Part shown: one piece after another, positions 24,500-38,200 of the stretch
Layout of the letters: each line of letters begins with the position of its first letter
How positions within the stretch are numbered: the first letter of the stretch is position 1
The notes under the pieces: model-generated
Told to the model about the DNA's origin: nothing
Databases searched by the model: none
Seen by the model: the letters and a program-made list of their open reading frames with translations, nothing else
Made by a program: the position numbers and the translations under genes
Assembly (NCBI RefSeq): GCF_040436345.1
Contig: NC_133235.1
Coordinates: 17,198,660 to 17,262,659, forward strand
Source: Pagrus major
Taxonomy: Eukaryota > Chordata > Actinopteri > Spariformes > Sparidae
Direction of reading: 5' to 3'
DNA length: 64,000 nt

Positions 24500-27400
24500 T
24501 CTTCCTGACTCTCTGACGTATCATCTCATGTTTTACCCAGAGGTTATAGCAGCTAAAGTGGTTATGAAGCTATTGACAAGCAAACAAATTAAATAGTTAC
24601 CTTGCGAAATGTTAAGAACAACTCAACAAAATATCTAACAAAAGTCAAGTTGTTTTTAGGCATTATAATGTGTAAATGTTACAAATTATGCCTTTAAAAA
24701 CTCCATCACCAATAGCAACTAGTTGATCAGTCAGGGTCGAATGTCTCATTCTCAACTTTCCACATGAGGAAAAACATCCCTTAACAGAAGTAATGATGCC
24801 ATCTCCTATGAATATACTTTTGTCTGTCATTTATTTCTATGTCATGTTGTTTATAGTGTCTGAAAAGTAATGGCTGGACTTTGATGAAGATTGCTGTCTA
24901 CATTGATGCCCCCAAGAGTGAGAAACCTAACCTCATGATGTTTCCTAACCTAAAACAATCAGAGGAAATGTATACTTATCACATCAACTTATCTCCAGAC
25001 ACTTTTGACATTAACATAGACTTTTTTCTTGTTCATGTTCCCAGCATAAGAAAAACTACTGATTTCACAACTCCTTAACTTTTCCGTTTGTCATCACCCC
25101 AACCAGAAAACCCCCCTCTGATGCTTCATAATCAGTAAAAATGAAATATGACAACCGGAAAATTATTTTTTGATGGTTTGCTTCCATTTTTCTTCTCCCA
25201 AGGGACATGCAGTTTACAAATGGATGGTTGCAACACAAGTAAATCTTAAATAAGTGTCATCATTCAGCCTACAGCAGCTTTGAGACAGCTCTGTCTACAT
25301 CTCCTCTCCAGCCTTTTTGTACTGTGTGCCAAAGTAAAGTTTCTCACACACGGAAAAAATGGCTTCTTGGACATGTCTTCTTCATGTGCGTGCATAACGA
25401 CAGTAACAATGATGGTATTAAACAATGCATCAAATTGTCTGAAAGGAATGCTGAAGACAACACACTGTATCATCGCACGCTCTCAGTCCAAGTACCCTTG
25501 GCAGTGGATCATTCTTCTGATAAGTATTCAATGCCATTAATCCATCAGGATATTTCAAATATGCAATCATTACCAGGAATAGAGAAAATCACAGCCAACT
25601 CTATCGTTTTTTTATGTTGAATTTATGGGCTGTTTTGCCAACGAGCGTTCAGATCTCTTTCATGCCGTGCTGTGACGGAAGCCACACTGCTAGCAGGGAG
25701 CCAGACCAGAATCGCACAAAAAGACTGAGGCAATTTATGAATAAATCACAGCATACCAAATTTATATGAACTGCTTGAAAGGCTGGGTGGCAACTGGGAA
25801 GGAGCAATAAATTCTCAGATTCTTTCTGTACAATGCACAGCCATCCATTCTGTGAGTGGAAGTGTAGTAAACAACTGAAGTGAGCCCCAGTATCCTGCAG
25901 GCGAAGGAAATGGAAAGGGCAGGCCCGTGAAATGCCTCATTGACCTTTAGCAGGGTGTTTGGATGTGAGTGTTGGTAAGAGTATAAACAGTGAACAGTGC
26001 TATCAGATGTCCACTCAGGCACTCAAGGCTCATTAATATCTGTCACAAAGCGCTCAGCTAAAATCTCTGTGAAAAGAACACCGTGGCCTGTTTTCAGGAA
26101 CTAAAAGGAAAAGCTTTGGGTGGATACGCAATATGGCAACGCTGACAAGTGTTTTTAATGCAAGGCTTCTCAACTGTCAGAGCTCGATATGGTGGAAGGA
26201 AGGATACTTCTGATTCTGCACAACTGATGTTTCATACACCAAAGAGTCAAGTTAAGTCAAGTCAGTTTTATTCATACAGCACAGAATCACAAATCACATT
26301 TGTCAGGAAAAACGCCTACATTTTCTAAGTGTTTCATTTGTCACACTTTACCTGAGTTGATTTAACTAACATCAGACTAATTGACACATGAAGGCTCATT
26401 AATTTTATAATGACAATAATAAAATGCATTGACCAGTGCCAGATGTTATTTCCTCTTTTCCTGGCAGCTCCAAGGGTCAAAGCAGGGCTATAATGATTAT
26501 CAGAAACAGCCTTTATGGCCTGATAAAACTTGTGTGCCATCTGTTGGGGACTTCCATACACATAAAAGTCAATGAGCAACAGCAACACTTTTGCCTTTAT
26601 GCTGTACACCAACAAAATGTTCTCTAAATAAAATCTAGTGTTCACGTTTCAGGCTAACCACAGACAGTGAACAAGATTTACTCTCTGAATCAGTATAAAA
26701 TGTAACACCAAAACAAACCTTGTAGGTGTACAAAAACTAAAGATTTTAAATCTTAAACATACTACAATAAACCTTTAACTGGTAATAAAACAGTCCCTCT
26801 ATATGACCTACATAAGCAAACAAGTCCATCAGCTAGAAGATTGGCTATTTCTGTCTAATTAACTCCACCAAGGAGGTCATGGTTTCACCCGTCACTGTTT
26901 GTTGGTTGGTTGGTTTGTCAGCAGGATTACACAAAAACTACCAAATGGATTTCCACGAAACCTGGATGGAGGATGGGTCTTGGCCCAGAATAGACCCCAT
27001 TAATTTTTAGCACGGATCCAGGAATTTTTTCTCACTTTTTTTAACATTGTGAGATAGGCCGTTTTTCACAAATCAGGTGTATTTATCTATGAGAGAGTAC
27101 AATTTGATGCAAATCCTAGATCTGGTGAGCTGGGTAAGCAGTGTGATTGATACAGGACTGTTGAGTTTGACGTTGGATTAGGCTTGATTTCATTAATGGG
27201 GATTGTTGGACCTTGGCAGAGGCATTAGTTAATGTTGTTGCGCCATCATCATTTTCTGTCCAAAGGGGCCTCCAGAATCAACAGAATATCTGATCTGTAT
27301 TTATGTCAATACACTACTCTTAAAAATAAAGCCATGGATTTCTGCAGGATGAGCTTCAACGGTTGCATCTTATAGCACAATAATTCACTTGTTTTGGTGT

Positions 27401-28280
27401 GTTATTTCAACCTTTTTGGTTAAATGCTGTTCTTAATCACTTGGAATTTTCTCAGCAAAACTACGTGGATACAAACTGAGAACAGGTTATGTAACAACAA
27501 TGGCAATAAAACCCTTCATTCATCAGCTGTCATTGAAGACTTAGTATTTCTCAACATGTTAGTGTCAATGTGAGGGGCTGTTCAAACCTTTAAGTGTTTA
27601 ACAGGCCAGACTCCAATTACAACATCCTAAGGCGACATGCGAGATTATTTTATGGGGAGATCTGTTTCCTATGAGACTAAGAAAGACACATTTCATTTGT
27701 CTACCACCTCTACATATATGCATTTACAACTTTTTGAGAATTTAAGGCAAACCTATTCAACTTCTTTTTTGTAGGGTCAGATTTGAAAAAAGTGAGGTAC
27801 CAGGAACTGGACTTTTAAGATCCCTATGTCTGACCTGTAAAGCTCGTATTTAAATGTGTTAAAACCATGCAATTATTATTATTTTTTGTTTATTAGTTTT
27901 CACAATTAAAATATAAACTACTGTATATATACAAAAGTACAGCAAAAAAAAAAAAAACAATGCACATTTTTAATCTTAGGAGTAAATTGTCAGTTTGATT
28001 CTTGTAAGTTTCCTCTGCTAAGCCCAAAGGGCCAGAATAAGGTTGTTAAAGGGCTGCCAGTTGAATAGGTCTGATTTTAGGGACTCTAACTGCACTTGTT
28101 TTAGTTAAATCACAAGTATCTCCAGCACTCCCTCTATGAAACCCCTACATCAGGTGGGGTCACACGGTTAGACTTAAATTTCAGCAACATAAAAAAATCC
28201 TCACGTTTATCACGAACTCTTGGGCGGAAACCTTTCAATGTTGGGTTGAAGTAAAAGAGAAAAAAAAAGAAAGAAAGATG
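24500..28280. other. intergenic, repeats only
   Basis: No gene was recognised. The stretch has a short common fish repeat around 26250-26300 (AAGTCAGTTTTATTCATA type) and a longer interspersed repeat at about 26870-27240. Open frames at 25280-25620 and 25762-26645 look random: no domain, and no consistent splice sites. Confidence 0.5.
26870..27240 (+). repeat. interspersed repeat common in fish genomes
   Basis: The sequence runs from CCACCAAGGAGGTCATGGTTT through GGATTTCCACGAAACCTGGA and CAGAATAGACCCCATTAA to TTGGACCTTGGCAGAGGC. I know this as a high-copy dispersed repeat in many fish. The copy is diverged and shortened in the middle. Its class is not obvious here. Confidence 0.6.
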
Positions 28281-28323
28281 AGCTGCAGTACAAAGGTGAA
28301 ACACGATCCATGATCGGGTGGTT

Positions 28324-28329
28324 TATAAG
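28324..28329 (+). promoter_or_regulatory. TATA box of the CC chemokine gene
   Basis: TTTATAAGAG lies about 75 bases upstream of a non-coding first exon whose donor (ATTCAAG then GTGAGTT) is at 28402/28403. Transcription would start near 28350-28355, and the second exon, starting at 28974, carries the start codon. The placement is classic for an inducible chemokine promoter. Confidence 0.6.
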
Positions 28330-28995
28330 AGTGCCTCGCCTTGCCTCACCTGCACAGACACAAGACGAGAGCTTCAAATCACATGTACATCTGAGCATTC
28401 AAGGTGAGTTACCTGTGATCCTAAAACGAGACACTGAACTCTGTTCTCAGTAAGATTTATGTGATTTGTGTCACTTTTGATAGGGTTATTATTTACTTTT
28501 CTTTATTTTACTTAAATATGTACATAAATGTGTCAGATTTATTTTTGTGTTTTGTGTTTTATGCCTTTAGTAGAAAAAAGAGCACAGAGTCAGTTAACAG
28601 ATGTGATTTTCACATTATCACATTAATGTAGCTTCTTACGAAAGTTTAATATTATTTTAATACCAAAAGATAAAAAAAACTTAATGTTTAAGATCGATTG
28701 TTTTATTCAGCATTTGCCCAACGCTCCTGTAATGTACAGAGACTAAAGAGATTTGTTCAACAATCGAGTTGTAGAGTTAAAGAGGTCAAAGTTGTTAGGT
28801 ATTATAGAACACACATGTGCATGTTACACCCAGAGAGCTGATAGGAAATATTTGTTCAAAGCTCAAGGTTTTGAATGTGACCAGGGAAGGTGTGGGAGTA
28901 CAATAATTACAGAGCAATAAAGCTTATTGCTGGTAAACATTTGGATTCTTTGCATCCTTCTGGCTTCTTTCAGATTTGAAACTACAGACTGCACC

Positions 28996-30181
28996 ATGGG
29001 GTTCAACACGCTGTTTTTCCTGCTGATCATATCTTGTGTTTGCCTTGCATTGTCACAAGGTAAGATACTGTAAAACAGGACTATTCAATAACATATTAAA
29101 TCGGACCACATTTTAGAACCAGGAAATGTAGATAAGCCACTCATTTTCAGCAGCCTTTTAAAACCTGTGTGTAGTATGTGTATAGCTAGTTAGTTAGTAT
29201 GTGGTGACTTATATACATGATATCCATAAGCTATATGTTATGTTTACATATTTTTTCATACATGAGGTTTATGTATGCTTGACCACTCTGAGGTTGCTCC
29301 TGGGCCGGATGTGGCCCATGGGACGCCAATTGAATAGGCCTCCTGTAAATGATCAGCTTGTATCTGGCAGGACTGTCACATAGATGGCACATAAAACAAA
29401 TGTGAACGTACAGCAGAGATAAAATGGGGGTCAATCAGGCAGGTTTATTGCTTAAGTACCTGCGTGGGCAGATGTGGCTTCACTGTGTACTTTTGTTTAG
29501 TGCATTTAGTAATCCCTAATTGTGTCGATTACCTGTCTATTGATTTACTTGATGTAATGGACTTTGTCTGAGTTATACAAGTAATGTTGCATCAATTTCT
29601 GACTCTATTGCTGGATTTCTGATCCTCCAGTGGCCTATGATGACTGCTGTTTGAAATATGTGACAAGAATGAGCCATGGTGCAAAGAAACATGCAGTGGA
29701 CTACAGACTGCAGGTGCCAGATGGAGGCTGCAACATGCCTGCTATAATGTAAGTAGACAATAAAAACACAAGACTTCCACAGTTTTCTATGATTGCTACT
29801 CAAAATTAACATCTGTTTGCATCAATTATTCTCTAGCTTCAAAATGAGGAGGGGGCGCAAGATATGCACAAACCCCAGAGACATGTGGGTCATAGAACTG
29901 AAGGAGAGGATTGACAACATCAAAGCCAGAAAGCAGGAAGGCAAGAGACACAGGAAGGTGGGTGATGACTGAAGTTTTTGCAAAACTTTCCATCTTATCA
30001 AGTCATGACTGTCTATAATTGAGTCCTAACAACCTTGTTTCTTAAATTGAGTGAAAGAAGAATGTTTATATATTACAAAATAAGTAATAAGGCATTTACT
30101 GCACCAAAATCAAGAAATGAGATGATGAAATATGAAATCTGCTCTTCACAGCCCGGTTCACAACGCCCGAATAGAGGCTGA
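28996..30181 (+). CDS. CC chemokine (CCL25/CCL19/CCL21-like)
   Basis: A secreted chemoattractant acting on G-protein-coupled receptors. Coding exons are 28996-29059, 29631-29748, 29837-29957 and 30152-30181, all in phase, giving 110 aa. Residues 1-21 form a signal peptide (MGFNTLFFLLIISCVCLALS). The mature part begins VAYDDCC, with adjacent Cys27-Cys28 and partners Cys55 and Cys71, the CC pattern. GGCNMPAIIFKMRRGRKIC and the Trp of MWVIELKERI (the helix) match the homeostatic CCL19/21/25 group, and CCL25 seems closest. A final tiny exon adds a basic tail ending RPNRG. A non-coding exon lies near 28350-28402. Its neighbour nim1k recalls human CCL28-NIM1K linkage, so a CCL28 relationship should also be tested. 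Confidence 0.9.
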
Positions 30182-30757
30182 GGGCAGCCGCCTGCAACAA
30201 TGGTTCCCACTGTTTCCTCCCTCTGCCAAATCTTATCATTAAGCAACAAGCAGTTTTATGGTGTCTTGCTGGAAGCCAAGCGAAGAAGGCTGGCCAAGGA
30301 AATGTTGTCGCACTACTTTCACTTTCACTGTGCACTAAGACAAAGGTCAAAAGCTTGGGTGGAATCGCAGAAGCGATTGGACTACTGATTCGATTGGACA
30401 CCACACACTGCATATAAGATATATATGCCTAGCATGGCTGCTTGAATGAACACATTTGTGACCGCTTTCTTGCCTTTTGAGACATCAGATATTCAATAAA
30501 CTGTTAATTAATGGTGATGGATTGTAAAATGATGATATATATTTGTAAGATTGAGAGTATTTCTTGCACGATGTTGATCAAACACTTGTTTATGTGAAAA
30601 CTTCAATTGTTAAATGTAAATGCCTCTCTGAATGTGTGTCATAGAAAAGGAGAAACTGTCTTAATTGTCTTCTTAATGGTTTATATGTTGGTCTTTTTCA
30701 TACATTTTGTATATAGATTTTATTACAGTATGTTTGTTGTCATATGAGCATTATTAC

Positions 30758-30763
30758 AATAAA
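30758..30763 (+). terminator. polyadenylation signal of the chemokine gene
   Basis: AATAAA followed by TTGCCT about 580 bases after the stop codon. An earlier AATAAA near 30495 (TTCAATAAACTG) could give a shorter 3' UTR. Confidence 0.6.
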
Positions 30764-30799
30764 CTTGCCTATTACCATCCACTTCGTTTTTTTCTCTAA

Positions 30800-33700
30800 A
30801 CCATGAGCATCATATAAAAGAAAGGGAAAGTTATCAAATTGAATGAATGCAGACTTATACATAAACCTTATGTGTTTATTCAATTATTACATATAAAGTA
30901 ACAGTCAACTTCATTACAAACATAATGTGCTTTTTAAGTATTATACACAAAAGTAATGCATTTCAAATGAGTTATTCTGTCTCCTATAATAAATAACACA
31001 TCCAGCTGTTTAAAGCAAATACAAGCAATTATTTGACAACCTGGGAATATGACTCAATTATCAACTGTCCTTCTCTACTAAAGTTTTAATTTATTCACTA
31101 TGGACTATGTTCACTATAGATATAGACTCATCAATATGGAACACTTTGCACTAAATGTGACCCCTTACATTGAACTCATGTGATGGAATTAGATGGAAAA
31201 ATAACATTAAAATACTTAAACTCAATGCTTTAGGCAAATTATTTATTGAGTGTACTATCACCAGCATTGAAGTGACACTCACCATTTTAAACAATGTTTC
31301 CACCATCCTGTATGCAAATGAATTCACAAAGAAGTTAATGTGAATGTGGGCGGCTTTTCACATGTTGTGCAGATATTATAGATATAGCTTTCACAATTTC
31401 ACACACTGTTTCCCTTTAAGATGCATAAAGTCATACATTTTGATGCACTGCACTGCAATTTTGCACCACACGTTTCTTCTACATGTTTCTTGTGTTTCCC
31501 TGCTTCTCAGCCAATGCACGCTGGGATAAGATTCATCCCCCGCTGTGACCTCGAGCAGAGTAGAACATTTATGGCTGAACATTTCTCTTTATTTTGTTCA
31601 TTCTTCTCCTCTCTTGCCATGAACATTTCACAGACAGCAGGGCTTTGACTGCTTTGCATAGGATGCACAGCTAATTAGACCAAACAATAAAGACGTTAAT
31701 TCAGCAAAATCCCAAAATTTGATTGCAGCTGCAGTGCAAAATATCTGCAGAAAGCAAGCAAAGCAGGCACACAGAGAGCTTCAGAGAGGTATCTGTGAAT
31801 GCGTGGTGCTGATTTACAACCTGCAGAATCTGATCTGACATGATGCTGGATTTACTCACTGATCTATGTTTTTTATGCTCTCATTTTCATGGGTATTCAC
31901 AAGAACTGCTGGGACATGCTGCTGATAAAATCTTTCATTGAGTAATGCAATGTGTTTGACTAGGCTGTCTGTGGAGATTGATGACTTCCACACATCCGTG
32001 CCTTGCAGAGACTTAATCTTGCAAAATTTGGGTTACAGTGTGCCTCAGTAACAACACTATCAGACAGTACAGGCCTGTGCAGTACACTGTATTAATTATT
32101 TGATGTTTGTTGATTAAAGGAAAGGTGTGAGTACATCTCCTCGTCTAATGTACATGTGACTGACAGGTGTGTTAAAAAAGTTTAAAAGTAGGGCAATCAA
32201 CGTTAAAAACAGAGAATCCTCCACACACGCAGGTAAAGTATTTGTTTGAATAGGCAGCCAACTTTGCCCAAAGGCAACACTGATGGACAACTTGACAAGT
32301 ACATAATAATTATTCTGACATTATTGGCACATACAATATTGATGGACAACCAAAATTGCATTGAGTATGACTAATGGATGCACCACCTTCAGAGGTCAAA
32401 GAATTGGGTTGCAGCTTGAAAAGGATTTTGGTGCCGAGGCTTCGTTTCTTCTTGTTTATATGACAACAATGCTGACAAATTTGCTCCACTCTTTGCTCTT
32501 GCATGCTAGGGCAGAAAGAAATAGCTGTCTGGCATCGTGACCAGAAACTTTAGCCCTCTTTTATCAAAGGGAAAAACCATGAAAGGAAAGTATGAGATGG
32601 AGAAACAATGTGTGCAAAAAAAATCCCTTTGGACTGAAACAAACACGATGAATTACAGGAAACGGGATGATTGAGCACCAGAAAGCAGAGAAAATGACTT
32701 TCTGAAGTGTTGCAGGAGGTTTTAAAAGACAGAAATGAAAGTGTTTAAAAGTTGCAGCACAGACTTGTTGTTTCTAATTGTTGAATCTTTGCCACCTTCA
32801 TGACAAAAACAACCTGTAAAATTCATGGTAACGAAGTCTGTACATGTTGACTCCTGAGAGTGAAAAGTAGAAAGGGCAACAGTTAAAGGAAGATGAAAGC
32901 AGTCGTAAAACATTGCACACCACAAAGTTATTTGGAAATGACATTATATTTATTGTCATAATATTATGTCGTGTTTAACCTAACTCCAAAACTGTCAGAA
33001 CGGTTACTTTCTTCCACCATGAGCTGTGAACTGTCTTTGTCAAATCATAAATCTCTGGACTATTTTATGCTAATATGTGACAGAGATATTTTTCACCATC
33101 ATGAATGTAGTGAGTAGTGTTTGTCATTTTTAAAGGTCAGTAAAGGTCAATGTGCTGTATGTAGGTTTCAGGAAATCTCTTGAGATCAAAATTTAAATAT
33201 TTATAGGTACATATATATATACACATATTTTGACTTTAAAAAAAATAAAATTACACATACAGTACATAGGAAATATATGGCGATACAAGAAAAAAACCCA
33301 TCAAATTCACAATTTTGAAGAAATAAAAAGGATCCAATTTAACCACTTCCAGATATAAACTTCACATCCTGCTTTGAATAAAAGCTCAGTATGGACATTT
33401 TGTGAAGTTTTGCATTAATATCTACATACATAGATCTACAATAAATAAAATAAAAAATAAAATTCAATGGAATCCATTTAATTATTTTATTAAAAACATA
33501 GTAGCTAACACAAAAAATAAATAACCTATCGTCCAGCAAATTTAATGTATTTACTAAAAAGGGATTCTTCTCTTAAAATGAAAAATCAGATCCCTATTAG
33601 TCTTTCTCTGATTGACGTTTCATTCATGTATAAAAACCACCTTCATATGGTTTTGATTTTTCCACATTCCTATTGCCTGACTAAAAGAGGGATCTCAGGG

Positions 33701-33900
33701 TCACTGTCAGCCCCCTTGTGAAATGTCTTTCATGCTCAGTTGGTCATGCTGCTCATACTGTAAAAACATTGGATTTAATCATAATGTACAAATGAGTGCC
33801 AAGAATAGTCACAGAATATGCCACCGGGTCTACACTTGCATTCACAGTGACTCACATGAGAGTGAGCATGAGAATCTTACCTTTTACCATTGCTAAAAAC
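30800..33900. other. intergenic, nothing recognised
   Basis: AT-rich sequence with no open frame carrying a known motif, and no clean transposon end pair. It separates the chemokine and nim1k genes. Confidence 0.5.
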
Positions 33901-33904
33901 AGTA

Positions 33905-34060
33905 AAGTTATTATAGGAATAATTCAACATTTTGGGATATGCTTATTCATCCTCTTCATCCAAGAGGTGATTAGCCTAGCTTAGCACAAAGACTGGAAGA
34001 ATGGGGAGACAGCTAGCCTGGCTCTCTCAAAAGTACGACCACTAGCACCATTACAGTCAG
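33905..34060 (+). repeat. interspersed repeat common in fish genomes
   Basis: The phrases TTCAACATTTTGGGATATGC, TTAGCCTAGCTTAGCACAAAGACTGG and GACAGCTAGCCTGGCTCT appear in the order known from a high-copy fish repeat. Several interior segments are missing, so this is a partial old copy. Confidence 0.55.
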
Positions 34061-34231
34061 TAAGTTATATGTTGTATTTGGTGTTGATGAATCAGTTTAT
34101 GAATCTGACCAGTACTTTCATGTTTGGCAACCTCATGTGACAAAAAGACTCTGGGAAGTCATTGCATCTTCCTGTCGTCTAACAAGAATTTTTTATAGGA
34201 CGTAACTTTCCCTCAAACCAGACATTTTGTT

Positions 34232-34555
34232 TTAATGGACCGGTATGTAAGATTTAGTGGCATCTAGTGGTGAAGTTGCAGGTTGTAACCCACTCAGCAC
34301 CCCTCGCCTCACCCTTCCCGATGGTAGCCACTAAAAATATCAAAGCCAACTAGCTAGCCAGTGTTTAGTTTGTCCATTCTGGGCTACTGTAGAAACATGG
34401 CGGTGCAACATGACGGACTCTGTGGAAGAGGACCCACTTCCTGTGTAGATATGAGAGACCCATTCTAATTATATACTAATGAAAACATAATTATGAATAC
34501 TATATTCCATTTCTGCCATTGATCCCCCTAAATCCTACAAACTGGACCTTCAATA
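34232..34555. mobile_element. MITE with imperfect inverted ends
   Basis: The left end reads TTAATGGACCGGTATGTAAG followed by ATTTAGTGG. The right end, reversed, reads GAAGGTCCAGTTTGTAGG followed by ATTTAGGGG. The matching inverted ends enclose about 320 bases with no coding frame, including AACATGGCGGTGCAACATG, familiar from a dispersed fish element. The left flank has TTAA and the right one has been lost. Confidence 0.65.
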
Positions 34556-35216
34556 TTGCTGTTTATGTATGGATTAAACAAACAGAATACAACGTGTTGA
34601 TTGTGTTAAAGACGATAATGCGTCGTGACAGCAAATCCATTGTTTTCCTTTGGTAAGGTGTGCCTGGGCTGTGTTCCCCTCTTGCTCTGTGAGTTGTGTT
34701 TTCTCTAGTGGTTTTTAGAAATTGAAATATTTTCAGCCTTTTCTGCAAAAGGCGCAGAGTCGCACTACTTTTTCCATTAATTGCACATGATGGCTGGTTG
34801 CGCACCCCGCCCTGCTCCACATGCGCCCAGTGCTGTTTTGTCCAAAACACACTTTTCCAAGGCGCGTTGAAGCAAGGCTCTGTGTGATCAGGGCCTCAGA
34901 GGTGCTCATAGATGTATCATTGTAACTTTAGTGACAGCAAGACAGGTGAAAGTACAACTGTAAACAGCATGAGACTAATGCAAAGAAGAAATAAAAACCA
35001 ATAAAATAGATTAAAAAATATACAATAGCTAAAATAAAATAAGAATTTGATCAAATAAATACAAGAAATTAATTACAGGGAATAGAACATTTTAAAGCAT
35101 GAATATAATAATCTCACTTTAACACACAAACATGAGCGTGGTATCGATCTTCCCATCAAACTTTTGGAATGAAAGCAAATAAGCCCATTTCGCAAAATGT
35201 TTTTTAAGAGGCTAAA

Positions 35217-38200
35217 TCACATGACGATACAGACTGCAGAGTGCCGTTTGTTCAGCAGGCCATCAGACCCTGCTCTCCCTTTGAGTCTGTTGTGAGACTC
35301 TCTGCTATATGTCTGGCTGTAGCCCACAGCTTCCACAGACCTCCTCTTCTGGATGCGGTGTAGCAAAATCCGGTAAGTTCCAGTGACGGGGCTCCTCAAG
35401 TCTACACTGTTGTTCAGAAGCTGGACCTTGTTGATGCCAAGATCCTCCAGCGCTGCCTTCACGTTCAGTTCATCCGAGCTGAGGATGTGGGAAGGCTCGA
35501 CCAGGTGGTGGGGTGTAGGGCTACAAGATGGATAGGCCTGGGGGTATTCAATACCTCTCATCCAGTCACTGTCTATGATCTCTGCCAGAGTGAGGCGATC
35601 CACAGGAACCGGCCTCAGGAGGCCCTTAATGATCTCCTGGCATGATCCAGGTACATAAGGGGGAATTTCATAGGAGCCCTGCAGGATACAATACTTGAGC
35701 CTGCCTGTGTTAGTAGCTTTAAATGGCATGGAGGCAGACACAATGAAGTAAAGCAAGATACCCAGTGCCCAAATATCTGCGTACTGACCAATGTAACCCT
35801 TGTCTTTGAAGAGTTCAGGGGCTGCATAAGGTGGAGAGCCACAGAAGGTATGTAGGACATCGAGGGGGCGGCAGGAAGTGCTGAAACCAAAGTCACCCAC
35901 TTTAATGCAGTAGGTGTTGGTGTAGAAGACGTTCTCAGCCTTCAGGTCCCTGTGCACGATGTTATTATCATGCTGGGAAAAGAGAAAAATGTTTAAGTTT
36001 GTACTTTCATTTGGTTTTCTTACAGGAGCATGAGAAAGTTAAACAGCCCTCCTGCACATTTTATTTAAAGTATGAGAACTTTCAAATGTGAAATCGCAGG
36101 AAAGCTGCATTCTTGAGTGTTACCTTAACCGCTCTAAAGTATTTAAAATTGATGTGCTGGCCTTTAAATATCTCTTTGTTGTCATCTGAGACTTCTGCGG
36201 TCTTACCATGTGTCTGAGTGCAGACAGGACCTGAGAGAACACAAGCTTGCTCTCCAGGTCCGACAGGCGCCCCCTGGTGCTGATTCGGGAGAACAGCTCT
36301 CCTCCGCTGGCATACTCCATCACCAGGTAGAGCCGCTTGAACGTCTCCACCACCTCGTACAGGCGCACTATGTTGGGGTGAGCCAGCTTCTCCATGCAAC
36401 AGATTTCAGAGGGGAAAAGCGCCTGGGATCGCTTGTCCAGACGCACTTTATCCAAGACTTTTACTGCCACTCTCTCTATCAGATGAGACAGATATGAGCA
36501 AAGGCAGTGAGGCAACAAAGAGTAATCCAGTAGTGGAATGTAACTAAGTAAACTTACTCAAATGATGTACTTGAGTACAAAATAGATATATTTATACTTG
36601 ATATTTTCTTATTTTCTCATGCCAATTTATACTTCTACTCCACTGTAATTCAAAGGGAAATGGTGTACTTTCTACTCCACTACATCTATCAGACAGCTTT
36701 ATTTACAAGTTACCTTCCAAATTCAGATTTCTGCACACAAAACATATGAAAATGTACAAGTATACCTGAAATGATCAGTTGAATCATAGAAAATTAATTG
36801 GCAACTATTTTGATGAATCATTTAAGTCATTTTTTCAGCTGCATTTCAAACATTTCATGGTTACAGCTTCAGAAATGTGTGGAATTGTTACTTCTGCTTT
36901 TGATTATTCTTATTTATTTTGAGGTTTATTGGGCAAAACAAACATGAATGTTTCACTTTGGGTAATTCTGACGATACTTCTCACTTCTTTCAGCATGTTT
37001 TCAAAACAAAAAATCTATCAACTAATTGGCAAAATGATCGATGGATAAATCCATAATGAAAACAATCATCTGATGTAGTCCTCTTTTCTGTTATTTAATC
37101 TCCTTATGTTATCAAGCATTGCTTTTCCTTCCTTCCTTTACTTTATGTTTGTTGATCAGATTCATCTCCATGCTCCACACAAGCTGCTGGCTGTAGACAA
37201 TATGGATTAGTGGATGGCTGGTTGATGACATTAGTTATGTCTTCTGACACCTGGACTTACCCAGACTGGACTTGCATTGTGTAATATGACACACCAAGCT
37301 GACTTAAGTGTCTTTTATTAAATTAATAGATATCTGCACATATATTTGGACTAATATTGAGTTATTTGCTCTTGCAGAAAAGCCTCTGAATCTACAACAG
37401 TATGAGCCACAGGGAGATATAATAACAGTTTCCTTGTGAAGATCATGTAGATGAAACCCTGTGAACAACATTATGTTTCTAGGTTGTAAAAACATTATAG
37501 TGATATTGAAAATCATCTACAGAACTCACAGAAAGTGCAGAACTCCTTTTGTACAGCATTGCTCTACAGCATCATACCTACCTCTATTTGCACATCCATT
37601 TGCACTGTTTACTGTTTGCACTGTTTACTGTAGCTACTGTTAATTTTAATTTTATATATTATATATGTGTAATGTATGTTTTGTAGTTTGTATGCTACTG
37701 GACACTTGAATTTTCCTCGGGATAAATACAGTATCTATCTATCTCATATTTATTACATTTTTCATAGCAAATTAGTTTATTTTCATGAAACTTAAAAGGA
37801 AATGCTATTCAAACACTTAATGGAAAAGTATTTACATTTAAGAAGTGACAGATGAGAAGAGCACCAGAGCACTGATCTGAAATCATTATATGACAGTTAT
37901 ATTCAAGCTAACATGACCCACTCATATTGCAGGGGTGGCTCAGTTTAACCTGGAGGAGATATGAGAGGTGTGGCCTGACCAATTTATCATTACTTTCACA
38001 GATGTATTGAAATAACTCATGCACTTCAATTGCATCAGCATTAGACACCAGAGGCCTTTAAACCAACTAAGCTCACATAGTATAATCATGTTAGTTTAAC
38101 ATGGATAGAGTACTTTCTCATTTTGAAGTATCAACGGAAAATGGTGTTAAAAAACAAATGCAACATCTCACCTTTGGTCAGGTCATGTATCCCCAGTCTA

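Noticed and set aside
36210-36497. 95-aa plus-strand open frame opposite nim1k
   Set aside because: It is the antisense shadow of the kinase exon at 36207-36475.
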